Origin: Paenibacillus_Z sp042653205
GTDB taxonomy: Bacteria > Bacillota > Bacilli > Paenibacillales > Paenibacillaceae
NCBI RefSeq assembly: GCF_042653205.1
Contig: NZ_JBHSHY010000005.1
Span: 129,586 to 193,585 of the forward strand
DNA: 64,000 nt
Direction: 5' to 3'
Numbering within the stretch: the stretch's first letter is position 1; each line of letters starts with the position of its first letter. Shown one piece after another: positions 7,440-15,354 of this stretch. The notes beneath the pieces were generated by a model, which searched no databases, was not told where the DNA came from, and saw only the letters and a program-made list of their open reading frames with translations. The position numbers were made by a program, and so were the translations under genes.

Positions 7440-8699
7440 ATGGCTTTTCAGAAGCCTCCGGGCACGCAGGATTTTTTGCCGGGCGCCGTAGAGAAATGGC
7501 AGTACGTCGAACGCGTGGCGCGCGATATTTGCCGGCGGTTTAATTTCCGCGAGATTCGCACCCCGCTCTTCGAAATGACGGAGCTGTACAAACGGGGCGT
7601 CGGCGAGACGACGGACATCGTCGAGAAAGAAATGTACACGTTCACTGACCGCGGGGACCGCAGTCTGACCCTTCGTCCGGAGGGCACGGCCGGGGCCGTC
7701 CGCGCTTACGTGGAGAACAAGCTGTACGGCGAACCGGACGTATCGAAGCTGTATTACATTGGTCCGATGTTCCGTTACGAGCGCCAGCAGGCGGGCCGGT
7801 ACCGGCAATTCCACCAATTCGGCGTGGAAGCGCTCGGCGCGGTCGACCCGGCGCTGGACGCGGAAGTGATCGCCCTCGGCTATACGTTCTACGCGGAGGT
7901 CGGCCTGAAGGACGTCCGGGTGGAAATCAACTCCGTGGGCACGCCGGCCGTGCGCGCGGCTTACCGCTCGCGGCTGCTCGCGTTCCTGGAGCCGATGCGC
8001 GAGTCGCTTTGCAAGGACTGCCAGGCGCGCATGGACCGCAATCCGCTCCGCGTCCTCGATTGCAAGACCGACCAGCACCGGTTCGACGGCGCGCCGTCGA
8101 TTCTGGAGAGTTTGGACGAGGAGTGCCGGACGCACTTCGAGGCGCTGCAGTTCCACTTGACGGACATGAACATTCCGTACCTCATCAATCCTCGACTCGT
8201 GCGTGGCCTCGATTACTACACGCACACCGCGTTCGAGTACAAGGCGGGAGGCATCGGCGCGATCGATACGATCGGCGGCGGCGGGCGCTATAACGGCCTG
8301 GTCGCCGACATCGGCGGCCCGGACCAGCCCGGCGTCGGCCTCGGCATCGGCCTGGAGCGCACGGTGCTGCTGCTGGAGAGCCAGGGCGTGCAGCTCGATC
8401 ATCTGCACCGGGTCGACGTGTACCTGGTCGGGCTCGGCGAAGCGGCGGAGCGCGAGACGACGCGGCTGCTGCACGGCCTGCGCCTGCGCGGCATCGCGGC
8501 GGAGCGGGATTATCAGAGCCGCAAAATGAAGGCGCAGCTGAAATCGGCCGACCGCCTGCAGGCGCGCTTCACGGCGATTCTCGGCGACGACGAGCTGGAT
8601 CGCGGCGAAATCGCCTTGAAAAACATGGCGACGGGCGAGCAGACGTTCATCGCGCTAGATGCCCTGGCGGAAGCGATTTTGCAAGGAGTCAAGGGGTAG
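7440..8699 (+). CDS. hisS: Histidyl-tRNA synthetase
   Basis: 419 residues from the ATG at 7440 (MAFQKPPGTQDFLPG, the family's standard start). An ATG six bases upstream is too close to the GGGAGGG ribosome site. This class II synthetase charges tRNA-His. Visible signatures: GTQDFLPG at the start; motif 2 around MFRYERQQAGRYRQFHQFGVE near residue 113; the histidine-specific motif LVRGLDYYTHTAFEY near 258; class II motif 3 region GVGLGIGLERTVLL near 303; a C-terminal anticodon-binding domain of about 90 residues. It is transcribed behind a T-box and followed after 35 bp by aspS, the usual Bacillales operon. Confidence 0.97.
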   Translation: MAFQKPPGTQDFLPGAVEKWQYVERVARDICRRFNFREIRTPLFEMTELYKRGVGETTDIVEKEMYTFTDRGDRSLTLRPEGTAGAVRAYVENKLYGEPDVSKLYYIGPMFRYERQQAGRYRQFHQFGVEALGAVDPALDAEVIALGYTFYAEVGLKDVRVEINSVGTPAVRAAYRSRLLAFLEPMRESLCKDCQARMDRNPLRVLDCKTDQHRFDGAPSILESLDEECRTHFEALQFHLTDMNIPYLINPRLVRGLDYYTHTAFEYKAGGIGAIDTIGGGGRYNGLVADIGGPDQPGVGLGIGLERTVLLLESQGVQLDHLHRVDVYLVGLGEAAERETTRLLHGLRLRGIAAERDYQSRKMKAQLKSADRLQARFTAILGDDELDRGEIALKNMATGEQTFIALDALAEAILQGVKG

Positions 8700-8734
8700 T
8701 TTCATTCATTCACGATCATAAAGGAGACATGAAC

Positions 8735-10555
8735 ATGGAGATGCTTAAAACGCATGCTTGCGGAACATTGACGAAGGCGGACATCGGCCGGACCGTGACG
8801 CTGAACGGCTGGGTGCAGCGCCGCCGCGACCTCGGCGGGGTGCTGTTCATCGACCTGCGCGACCGCACGGGCATCGTGCAAATCGTCTTCAACCCGACCT
8901 TCTCCGGCGACGCGCTGGCGATCGCCGACCGCGCGCGCAGCGAGTACGTCCTGGCCGTCCGCGGCCAAGTTGTTGAACGCGATGCCGAGACGGTCAACCC
9001 GAACCTCGAGACCGGCGAGATCGAAGTGCGCATTACCGAGATCGAAATCATGAACGCGGCGAAGACGCCTCCGTTCCCAATCGAAGACGGCGTCGAAGTT
9101 GACGAGTCGCTTCGCCTGAAATACCGCTACCTTGACCTGCGCCGTCCGGAAATGCAGAAGACGCTGCTTCTTCGTTCCAAGGCGGCGAAGGTGTTCCGCG
9201 ACTTCCTCGACGGACAAGGCTTCATCGACGTAGAAACGCCGATTTTAACGAAGAGCACGCCGGAAGGCGCGCGCGATTACCTCGTGCCGAGCCGCGTGCA
9301 CCCGGGTGAATTTTTCGCGCTGCCGCAGTCGCCGCAAATCTTCAAGCAGCTGCTGATGGTCGGCGGTCTCGAGCGATATTACCAGATCGCGCGCTGCTTC
9401 CGCGACGAAGACCTTCGCGCGGACCGTCAGCCGGAGTTCACGCAGGTCGACATCGAGACGTCCTTCTTGTCCCAGGACCAACTGCTGGAGATGATGGAAG
9501 AGCTCGTCGCGAAGCTGTTCAAGGAAACGATCAACGTGGACATCGCGCGTCCGTTCCAGCGCATCACATACGCGGACGCGATGAACAAATACGGTTCCGA
9601 CAAGCCGGACCTTCGGTTCGGGATGGAGATGGAAGACATCACGGATATCGTGGCATCGAGCGATGTGAAGGTGTTCGCGGCCGTATCGGCTGGCGGCGGC
9701 GTCGTCAAGGCACTGAACGCCAAGGGCTGCGCGAGCTGGAGCCGCAAGGAGCTTGATGACCTGCAGCCGTTCGCGGCGCGCTATGGCGGCAAAGGCCTGG
9801 CATGGGTCACGGTGAAGGAAGGCGAATGGCGCGGACCGATCGTGAAGTTCTTCAAGCCGGAGGAAATCTCTGCCCTGACGGAGCGGCTCGGCGTCGAGGA
9901 AGGCGACCTGCTGCTGTTCTCGGCGGACAAGAAGAAGGTCGTGGCGGACGTTCTCGGCAACCTGCGCCTTAAGATCGGCAAGCAGCTAGGCCTGATCGAC
10001 GAATCCCAGTTCAAGCTGGAATGGGTCGTCGACTTCCCGCTGCTCGGCTACGACGAGGAAGCGAAGCGGTACGTGGCGGAGCATCATCCGTTCACGCGCC
10101 CGAACGCAGACGACCTGCATCTGTTCGAGACGAACCCGGGCGAGATTCGCGCGCAGGCGTACGACCTCGTGCTGAACGGCTACGAAGTCGGCGGCGGCTC
10201 CATGCGAATCTACAAGCGCGACGTGCAGGAGATGATGTTCAAGGCGCTCGGCTTTACGCTGGAGGAAGCCCGCGAGAAGTTCGGGTTCCTGCTGGACGCG
10301 TTCGACTACGGCACGCCTCCGCACGGCGGGATCGCGTTCGGCTTCGACCGTCTCGTGATGCTGCTTGCGGGCCGCACGAACCTGCGCGAGACGATCGCGT
10401 TCCCGAAAACGGCGAGCGCGACCGACCTGCTCAGCGACGCGCCGTCCGAAGTCGACATCGCCCAGCTGCAGCAGCTGCACATCCGTACGATCCAGAAGCC
10501 TTTGAAGCAGCAAGAGGCCGCGGCGGCGGCTTCGGCGCCAACAGCCCAAAATTAA
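8735..10555 (+). CDS. aspS: Aspartyl-tRNA synthetase
   Basis: 606 residues. AAGGAG at 8721-8726 is 8 bases from the ATG at 8735, whereas the ATG at 8729 is only 2 bases away, so 8735 is preferred. Domains: N-terminal OB anticodon-binding domain (about residues 1-105, GWVQRRRDLGGVLFIDLRDR); class II catalytic domain with motif 2 RCFRDEDLRADRQPEFTQ near 215; the bacterial GAD insertion (about 280-420); motif 3 with AFGFDRLVMLLAG near 530. It is the bacterial type. Whether it is discriminating (tRNA-Asp only) or also charges tRNA-Asn cannot be decided here. It is co-transcribed with hisS and therefore under the same T-box. Confidence 0.97.
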   Translation: MEMLKTHACGTLTKADIGRTVTLNGWVQRRRDLGGVLFIDLRDRTGIVQIVFNPTFSGDALAIADRARSEYVLAVRGQVVERDAETVNPNLETGEIEVRITEIEIMNAAKTPPFPIEDGVEVDESLRLKYRYLDLRRPEMQKTLLLRSKAAKVFRDFLDGQGFIDVETPILTKSTPEGARDYLVPSRVHPGEFFALPQSPQIFKQLLMVGGLERYYQIARCFRDEDLRADRQPEFTQVDIETSFLSQDQLLEMMEELVAKLFKETINVDIARPFQRITYADAMNKYGSDKPDLRFGMEMEDITDIVASSDVKVFAAVSAGGGVVKALNAKGCASWSRKELDDLQPFAARYGGKGLAWVTVKEGEWRGPIVKFFKPEEISALTERLGVEEGDLLLFSADKKKVVADVLGNLRLKIGKQLGLIDESQFKLEWVVDFPLLGYDEEAKRYVAEHHPFTRPNADDLHLFETNPGEIRAQAYDLVLNGYEVGGGSMRIYKRDVQEMMFKALGFTLEEAREKFGFLLDAFDYGTPPHGGIAFGFDRLVMLLAGRTNLRETIAFPKTASATDLLSDAPSEVDIAQLQQLHIRTIQKPLKQQEAAAAASAPTAQN

Positions 10556-10633
10556 GCTCTTTCCCGGCTTTCGACCGCTCCGCGCGGCGAAAGCCGGATT
10601 CGTTATCTATCGCCTTTGGAGGTGCAAGGAAGG

Positions 10634-11389
10634 ATGCTTCATCAATTTTCCCGGACGGAGCTGGCATTCGGCCCGGAGGGATTGGCTATTATGAAAGGCA
10701 GTACCGTCGCGGTGCTCGGCATCGGCGGCGTCGGCGCAATGGCGGCGGAAGCGCTGGCGCGCACGGGCGTCGGCCGGATCATTTTGATCGATAAGGACGT
10801 CGTGGACATCACGAACGTCAACCGTCAGATTCACGCGCTTACGACGACGGTCGGGCAGCCGAAGGCGGAGCTGATGCGCGACCGCATCAAGCTGATCAAT
10901 CCGGATTGCGACGCCATCGCGCTGCGCATGTTTTACACGGAGGAGACGTACGAGCAATTGTTCGCGTACAAGCTCGATTACGTCGTCGACGCGTCCGATA
11001 CGATCATTTACAAGGTGCATCTCATTATGGAATGCCTGAAGCGGAACATTCGGGTCATCTCCAGCATGGGGGCTGCCAATAAGATGGATCCGTCGCGGTT
11101 TCGCGTCGCGGACATCTCGCAGACGTCGATGGACCCCGTGGCGCGCGTCGTCCGCCAGAAGCTGCGGAAGGAAGGCATCAAGCGCGGCGTGAAGGTCGTC
11201 TTCTCGACGGAGGAACCGATCAAGCCGCGCGAGGACGTCACGCAGCGCATCGTGCCGGAGAACGCGCCGGAAATCCGCAAGGCGAAGCAGCCGCCGGCGA
11301 GCAACGCGTTCGTGCCGCCGACGGCCGGCCTCATCATGGTCAGCGCGGTGGTCAAAGATTTGCTCGAAGCGGGAGGACAGGCCGAATGA
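10634..11389 (+). CDS. tcdA: tRNA threonylcarbamoyladenosine dehydratase
   Basis: 251 residues beginning MLHQFSRTELAFGPEGL, matching the start of B. subtilis YrvM. The ATG at 10634 is served by GGAGGTG/AAGGAAGG; the TTG 18 bases earlier lies in the ribosome site. TcdA is an E1-like (ThiF/MoeB superfamily) enzyme that uses ATP to cyclise t6A37 of tRNA to ct6A. Evidence: the nucleotide-binding glycine loop VLGIGGVGAMAAEALAR near residue 26, the IDKDVVDITNVNRQ segment near 50, and DASDTIIYK near 117. The zinc-binding cysteines of true E1 enzymes are absent, as usual for TcdA. Its TGA overlaps the next start by 4 bases. Confidence 0.9.
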   Translation: MLHQFSRTELAFGPEGLAIMKGSTVAVLGIGGVGAMAAEALARTGVGRIILIDKDVVDITNVNRQIHALTTTVGQPKAELMRDRIKLINPDCDAIALRMFYTEETYEQLFAYKLDYVVDASDTIIYKVHLIMECLKRNIRVISSMGAANKMDPSRFRVADISQTSMDPVARVVRQKLRKEGIKRGVKVVFSTEEPIKPREDVTQRIVPENAPEIRKAKQPPASNAFVPPTAGLIMVSAVVKDLLEAGGQAE

Positions 11390-12051
11390 ACGTGGAACTG
11401 ATGAACAAGCTGCGGCTGTCGCTCGACATGCGCGTCGCGCTGCTGGAAGCGCCGGACGCGTCGTACAAGGAGGCGCTCGGCGCCGAGAACGCCGAGCCGT
11501 TCAGCGAGATGGACGCCGGCACATACGATTTCGTCATGCTGTTCGCGAAAGACATCGCAAGCTTGAACGAGCACGCGCCGAAGGTGCTCAAAGCCGTGAA
11601 GAAAGACGGTCTGCTGTGGATCTGTTATCCGAAGGGCACGTCGAGGATCAAAACCGACATCAACCGCGACCGCGGCTGGAAAGCGGTCCGCGACGAAGGC
11701 TGGGAAGCCGTCTCGCTTGTATCGGTCGACGACACGTGGTCGGCGATGCGGTTCCGTCCCGTCGGCGCGGTACAGACGAGCGCGCGGGCGAAGCGGGCGG
11801 CGGACGCCGTCCGCGAAGCGGGCACGGGCGCTTCGAAGGAGCTCGTCGTGCCGGATGACGTCAAGGCTGCGCTTGCCGCGCATCCCGAAGCCGAAGCGTT
11901 CTTCGCGGGACTCGCGCCGTCGCACCGCAAGGAATACGTGCGCTGGATCAACGAAGCGAAGCAGGAAGTCACCCGCGCGAGGCGCATCGGCGAGATGACG
12001 GCGAAGCTGGCACAGCAGCTGAAGCGCCCGTCGGACAAGCCGCAGGCGTAG
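11386..12051 (+). CDS. YdeI/OmdA-family protein with DUF3052-like N-terminus
   Basis: 221 residues, translationally coupled to tcdA through ATGA. Two parts can be seen. The N-terminal half (about 1-125) resembles DUF3052-type domains: ...DFVMLFAKDIASLNEHAPKV, LLWICYPKG, DTWSAMRFRPVG. The C-terminal half matches the YdeI/OmpD-associated (OmdA) family signature HPEAEAFFAGLAPSHRKEYV followed by WINEAKQEVTRARRI. No enzymatic role is known for either domain with certainty. The C-terminal family has been linked to bacteriocin protection, but nothing here supports that. It ends just before a strong terminator at 12104. Confidence 0.75.
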   Translation: MNVELMNKLRLSLDMRVALLEAPDASYKEALGAENAEPFSEMDAGTYDFVMLFAKDIASLNEHAPKVLKAVKKDGLLWICYPKGTSRIKTDINRDRGWKAVRDEGWEAVSLVSVDDTWSAMRFRPVGAVQTSARAKRAADAVREAGTGASKELVVPDDVKAALAAHPEAEAFFAGLAPSHRKEYVRWINEAKQEVTRARRIGEMTAKLAQQLKRPSDKPQA

Positions 12052-12103
12052 CGGAATCGCGCCAAGCGCAGCTTCCAAGAAGCCCGCGAAAGCAATCGCA
12101 AAA

Positions 12104-12142
12104 GCAGGATTACCGGAAAAACGGTAATCCTGCTTTTTTTTA
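12104..12142 (+). terminator. Rho-independent terminator after the tcdA operon
   Basis: GCAGGATTACCG, loop GAAAAA, CGGTAATCCTGC, then nine T: a perfect 12-bp stem. Confidence 0.95.
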
Positions 12143-12171
12143 TCTGGGCCATGTATTTTGTCCCAATCAAT

Positions 12172-12195
12172 AAAAGTTTCCTTGATGAAACTTTT
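12172..12195 (+). promoter_or_regulatory. Candidate MntR operator upstream of mntH
   Basis: Perfect 9-bp inverted repeat AAAAGTTTC-CTTGAT-GAAACTTTT. It contains AGTTTCCTT, identical to one half of the B. subtilis MntR site (the complement of AAGGAAACT), and covers the -35 box of the mntH promoter. Manganese-bound MntR there would block RNA polymerase. Confidence 0.7.
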
Positions 12196-12210
12196 TTGGT
12201 GGTGTACAAT
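12182..12210 (+). promoter_or_regulatory. Sigma-A promoter of mntH
   Basis: TTGATG (12182-12187), 17-bp spacer, TACAAT (12205-12210); the mRNA would start near 12217, about 77 bases before the mntH ATG. Confidence 0.7.
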
Positions 12211-12293
12211 GAAAATAGGAAACAATGGTTTCCCCCTAGCATACTTCTAGGTATAACGTAGTGGCATGACGAACACGAAGAGGTGAATGACAA

Positions 12294-13643
12294 ATGAGCA
12301 CCAATCAATCGGCACCGCTGGCGCAAGAAACCGGCTGGAGACAGAAGAGAGCCCAGAACTCGCTTCCGGAAGTCTACCGTTCGATGAAGATCCCGAAGCA
12401 CGGCTCATGGTTTCGTAAATTTTTGGCTTTCGCGGGTCCCGGCTATCTGGTCGCCGTCGGGTACATGGACCCCGGCAACTGGGCAACGGACATCGCCGGC
12501 GGCTCTCAATTCGGTTATACGCTGCTCGCCGTCATCCTGCTGTCGAACCTGATGGCGATCCTGCTTCAGGCGCTGGCCGGCAAGCTGGGCATCGTGACGG
12601 GACGCGACCTGGCGCAGGCATGCAGAGACCATTACAGCAAGCCGGTCGCCATGGGGCTGTGGGTGCTGTGCGAGCTCGCCATCGCCGCTTGCGACCTGGC
12701 CGAGGTCATCGGTTCGGCGATCGCGCTCAACCTGCTGTTCGGCATTCCATTGATCGCGGGGGTCATTCTGACGGTGCTCGACGTCCTCCTCGTGCTCCTG
12801 CTCCAAAATAAAGGCTTCCGGTTCATCGAGTCGCTCGTGATCGTGCTGATCGTGACGATCGGCGGCTGCTTCCTGATCGAGATGTTCTGGTCTCAGCCGC
12901 AAGTAGGCGAAGTCATGAAAGGGTTCATACCGAGCACGGAAATCGTTTCGGATCCTGCCATGCTCTACATCGCGATCGGCATTCTGGGCGCGACGGTCAT
13001 GCCGCATAATTTGTATTTGCACTCTTCCATTGTTCAAACGCGGCAGTACGAACAGACCGAGCTCGGCAAACGGCAGGCGATCAAATACGCCACGTGGGAT
13101 TCCTCGATCGCGCTGTTCTTCGCCCTGTTCATCAACGCGGCGATTCTGATCATCGCGGCATCGACGTTCCATACGACGGGCCACACGGACGTCGCCGAGA
13201 TCGGCGATGCGTTCCACCTGTTGTCGCCGATGCTCGGCACGACCGCGGCGAGCATCCTGTTCGGCGTGGCGCTCCTCGCCTCCGGCCAGAACTCCACGCT
13301 GACGGGCACGCTGGCCGGCCAGATCGTCATGGAAGGCTTCCTCAACATCCGGCTGAAGCCATGGCTGCGCCGCCTGATCACCCGGATGATCGCCGTCGTG
13401 CCGGCCGTCATCGTCACTTGGCTGTACGGCGCGAGCGGTACGGCGGATCTGCTCATTCTGAGCCAGGTCATCCTGTCGCTGCAGCTGTCCTTCGCGGTCA
13501 TTCCGCTCGTGAAATTCACGAGCGACAAGGCGAAGATGGGCAGCTTCGCGAATCCGTTATGGATGAAAATCCTGGCCTGGTTCGTGGCGATCGTCATCGC
13601 TGCTCTGAACATTTACTTGTTGTACCAGACGTTTACGGGATAA
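12294..13643 (+). CDS. mntH: Nramp-family Mn2+/H+ symporter MntH
   Basis: 449 residues with about 11 hydrophobic segments. Nramp proteins import Mn2+ (and Fe2+) with protons across the cytoplasmic membrane. Diagnostic motifs are present: the helix-1 metal-site motif VGYMDPGNWATDIAGGSQFG near residue 57, and the transport signature GATVMPHNLYLHSSIVQTR near 229, containing the helix-6 metal ligand Met-Pro-His. The start ATG has GAAGAGGTGA upstream. The gene is monocistronic, flanked by terminators at 12104 and 13665. A palindrome over its promoter suggests repression by MntR in Mn excess; mntR itself is not in the window. Confidence 0.96.
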   Translation: MSTNQSAPLAQETGWRQKRAQNSLPEVYRSMKIPKHGSWFRKFLAFAGPGYLVAVGYMDPGNWATDIAGGSQFGYTLLAVILLSNLMAILLQALAGKLGIVTGRDLAQACRDHYSKPVAMGLWVLCELAIAACDLAEVIGSAIALNLLFGIPLIAGVILTVLDVLLVLLLQNKGFRFIESLVIVLIVTIGGCFLIEMFWSQPQVGEVMKGFIPSTEIVSDPAMLYIAIGILGATVMPHNLYLHSSIVQTRQYEQTELGKRQAIKYATWDSSIALFFALFINAAILIIAASTFHTTGHTDVAEIGDAFHLLSPMLGTTAASILFGVALLASGQNSTLTGTLAGQIVMEGFLNIRLKPWLRRLITRMIAVVPAVIVTWLYGASGTADLLILSQVILSLQLSFAVIPLVKFTSDKAKMGSFANPLWMKILAWFVAIVIAALNIYLLYQTFTG

Positions 13644-13664
13644 CGACCCGTAACCGATTCCGAG

Positions 13665-13693
13665 AAGCCGTCCCCGCAGGGGGAGGGCTTTTT
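13665..13693 (+). terminator. Rho-independent terminator after mntH
   Basis: AAGCC-G-TCCCC, loop GCAG, GGGGA-G-GGCTT, then TTT: a GC-rich stem with a short T-run. Confidence 0.75.
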
Positions 13694-13798
13694 CTCATAG
13701 AGTCTGCTTTTATGGACGGCACATCGCCACGCTGCGGTCAGCCATGGCGAACGTGTGTGCTTGTATGGTATGATGGACCGGAAAGGAACGTGATTCGG

Positions 13799-15103
13799 AT
13801 GGATTTGTTTACCTATCATGAGGAAGAGCGCCAGCCGCAGGCTAAGCTGCTCGCGGACCGGATGCGTCCCCAGACGATCGACGATTATATCGGTCAACGC
13901 GAAGTCGTCGGTCCCGGCAAGCTGCTGCGCCGGGCGATCGAAGGCGACCAGGTATCCTCGATTCTGCTCTATGGCCCGCCGGGCTGCGGGAAGACGACGC
14001 TCGCGCATATTATCTCCCAAAGGACGCAGGGCGAATTCGTGAAGCTTAACGCGGTCGACGCTTCCGTGAAAGACGTCCGGGAGGTCATCGAACGCGCCAA
14101 GCTGACCAAGTCGATGTACGGCCGCAAAACGATCCTGTTTCTCGACGAGGTGCACCGCTTTAACGCTTCCCGCCAGGACGCGCTGCTGCCGGCCGTCGAG
14201 CAGGGCATCATCGTGTTTATCGGCGCGACGACCGAGAATCCGTTTCATTACGTCAACGGGGCATTGCTGTCCCGCTCGACGCTGTTCCAGCTTGAAGCCT
14301 TGACACGCGAGGACGCGCTCGAAGCGATGCGCCGCGCGCTCGCCGATTCCGTCAAGGGGCTAGGCTTCATGAAGCTGCAGGCGGACGAAGAGGCGCTGCA
14401 GCATATCGCGTCCATGGCGGGCGGCGACATCCGCCGGGCGCTGAATGCGCTGGAGCTGGCTGCGGTGACAACGCCGTCGCAGCCGGACGGCACCGTGGCG
14501 ATCACGCTCGAGGTCGCGGAAGAGTCCATTCGCAAGCCGACGATCCGCGCCGACGAATCGACGCAGTACGACGTGCTGTCGGCGTTCCATAAGAGCGTGA
14601 GGGGATCCAGCGACGCCGCGCTGTTTTGGTTCCTCTACGCCGTCGAGCGGCTGGGCATGGACCCGATGACATTCCTGCGCCGGCTGATCGTGGCGTGCAG
14701 CGAGGATATCGGCCTGGCCAACCCACAGGCAATGGTGCAGGCCGTCACGGCGATGGACGCCTACCATAAGATCGGCTGGCCGGAAGCCAAGTACAATATT
14801 GCCCAGGCAATTTTGTTCGCGGTGGAGAGCCCCAAGTCCAACGCCGCAGCCGCAGCCATCGGCAACGTCATGTCGACGATCGAGAACATCGGCAACGCCG
14901 AGGTGCCGCTGCATTTGCGCGACGCCCATTACAGCGGCGCCGCGAAGCTCGGCCACGTGGGTTACCTGTATCCGCACGATTATCCCGGCCATTACGTGAA
15001 GCAGGCGTATCTCCCGGAACGGATCGTCCACAAAAAATTCTATAGCGCGACTCGACAGGGCATGGAAGATAAAATTCGACAAAACCAGGAGCGGCGAAAA
15101 TAG
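13799..15103 (+). CDS. rarA: Replication-associated recombination protein A (RarA/MgsA)
   Basis: 434 residues from the ATG at 13799, with GAAAGGAA 10 bases upstream; a GTG at 13790 is in frame but too close to that site. RarA is a tetrameric AAA+ ATPase acting at stalled replication forks and the ssDNA ends of forks. Seen: Walker A YGPPGCGKTTLAHIIS near residue 59, Walker B FLDEVHRFN near 115, sensor-1 GATTENPFHYVN near 142, and the C-terminal tetramerisation domain with ACSEDIGLANPQAM near 300. It is B. subtilis YrvN-like, here separated from tcdA by mntH. Confidence 0.95.
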   Translation: MDLFTYHEEERQPQAKLLADRMRPQTIDDYIGQREVVGPGKLLRRAIEGDQVSSILLYGPPGCGKTTLAHIISQRTQGEFVKLNAVDASVKDVREVIERAKLTKSMYGRKTILFLDEVHRFNASRQDALLPAVEQGIIVFIGATTENPFHYVNGALLSRSTLFQLEALTREDALEAMRRALADSVKGLGFMKLQADEEALQHIASMAGGDIRRALNALELAAVTTPSQPDGTVAITLEVAEESIRKPTIRADESTQYDVLSAFHKSVRGSSDAALFWFLYAVERLGMDPMTFLRRLIVACSEDIGLANPQAMVQAVTAMDAYHKIGWPEAKYNIAQAILFAVESPKSNAAAAAIGNVMSTIENIGNAEVPLHLRDAHYSGAAKLGHVGYLYPHDYPGHYVKQAYLPERIVHKKFYSATRQGMEDKIRQNQERRK

Positions 15104-15228
15104 GCAAATCCGCCTCGCTGCCTTTATAAACGGTAGCAGGAGCGCGAAAACGGCGCATAAAAGGCGACCTTTACAGAATAAACATGAGTAAAACCCGATT
15201 TTCGGGCCAGAAGGTGGGATGGCGGCAT

Positions 15229-15258
15229 TTGACGCAAAGAGACCTAATCGTCTAATGT
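15229..15258 (+). promoter_or_regulatory. Candidate promoter of the CNNM transporter gene
   Basis: TTGACG (15229-15234), 18-bp spacer, TAATGT (15253-15258). The 251-bp gap after rarA has no U-tract terminator that I can see. Confidence 0.4.
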
Positions 15259-15285
15259 AAGATTATAAAAGAAGTTTATAATTTC

Positions 15286-15352
15286 ATTCCCTGAAGGAGG
15301 TGCACCTGTTGGTCGTGATCGCGGCTTAAGGCGCGGACGGCGAACAGGGAAT
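15286..15352 (+). promoter_or_regulatory. Leader hairpin enclosing a 6-codon leader ORF
   Basis: ATTCCCTG (15286-15293) pairs perfectly with CAGGGAAT (15345-15352), which contains the only SD-like sequence (AGGGA) before the TTG start at 15355. The loop carries a very strong ribosome site AAGGAGG (15294-15300) leading to a tiny ORF at 15309-15329. Translation of that ORF could open the hairpin. The structure was drawn by eye. Confidence 0.4.
15309..15329 (+). CDS. Putative leader peptide MVVIAA
   Basis: TTG-GTC-GTG-ATC-GCG-GCT-TAA, placed 8 bases after a near-perfect AAGGAGG. That ribosome site is much stronger than the one before the downstream transporter gene. It is too short for homology evidence. 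The alternative is that the SD is fortuitous or belongs to an unrecognised start. Confidence 0.3.
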   Translation: MVVIAA

Positions 15353-15354
15353 CG

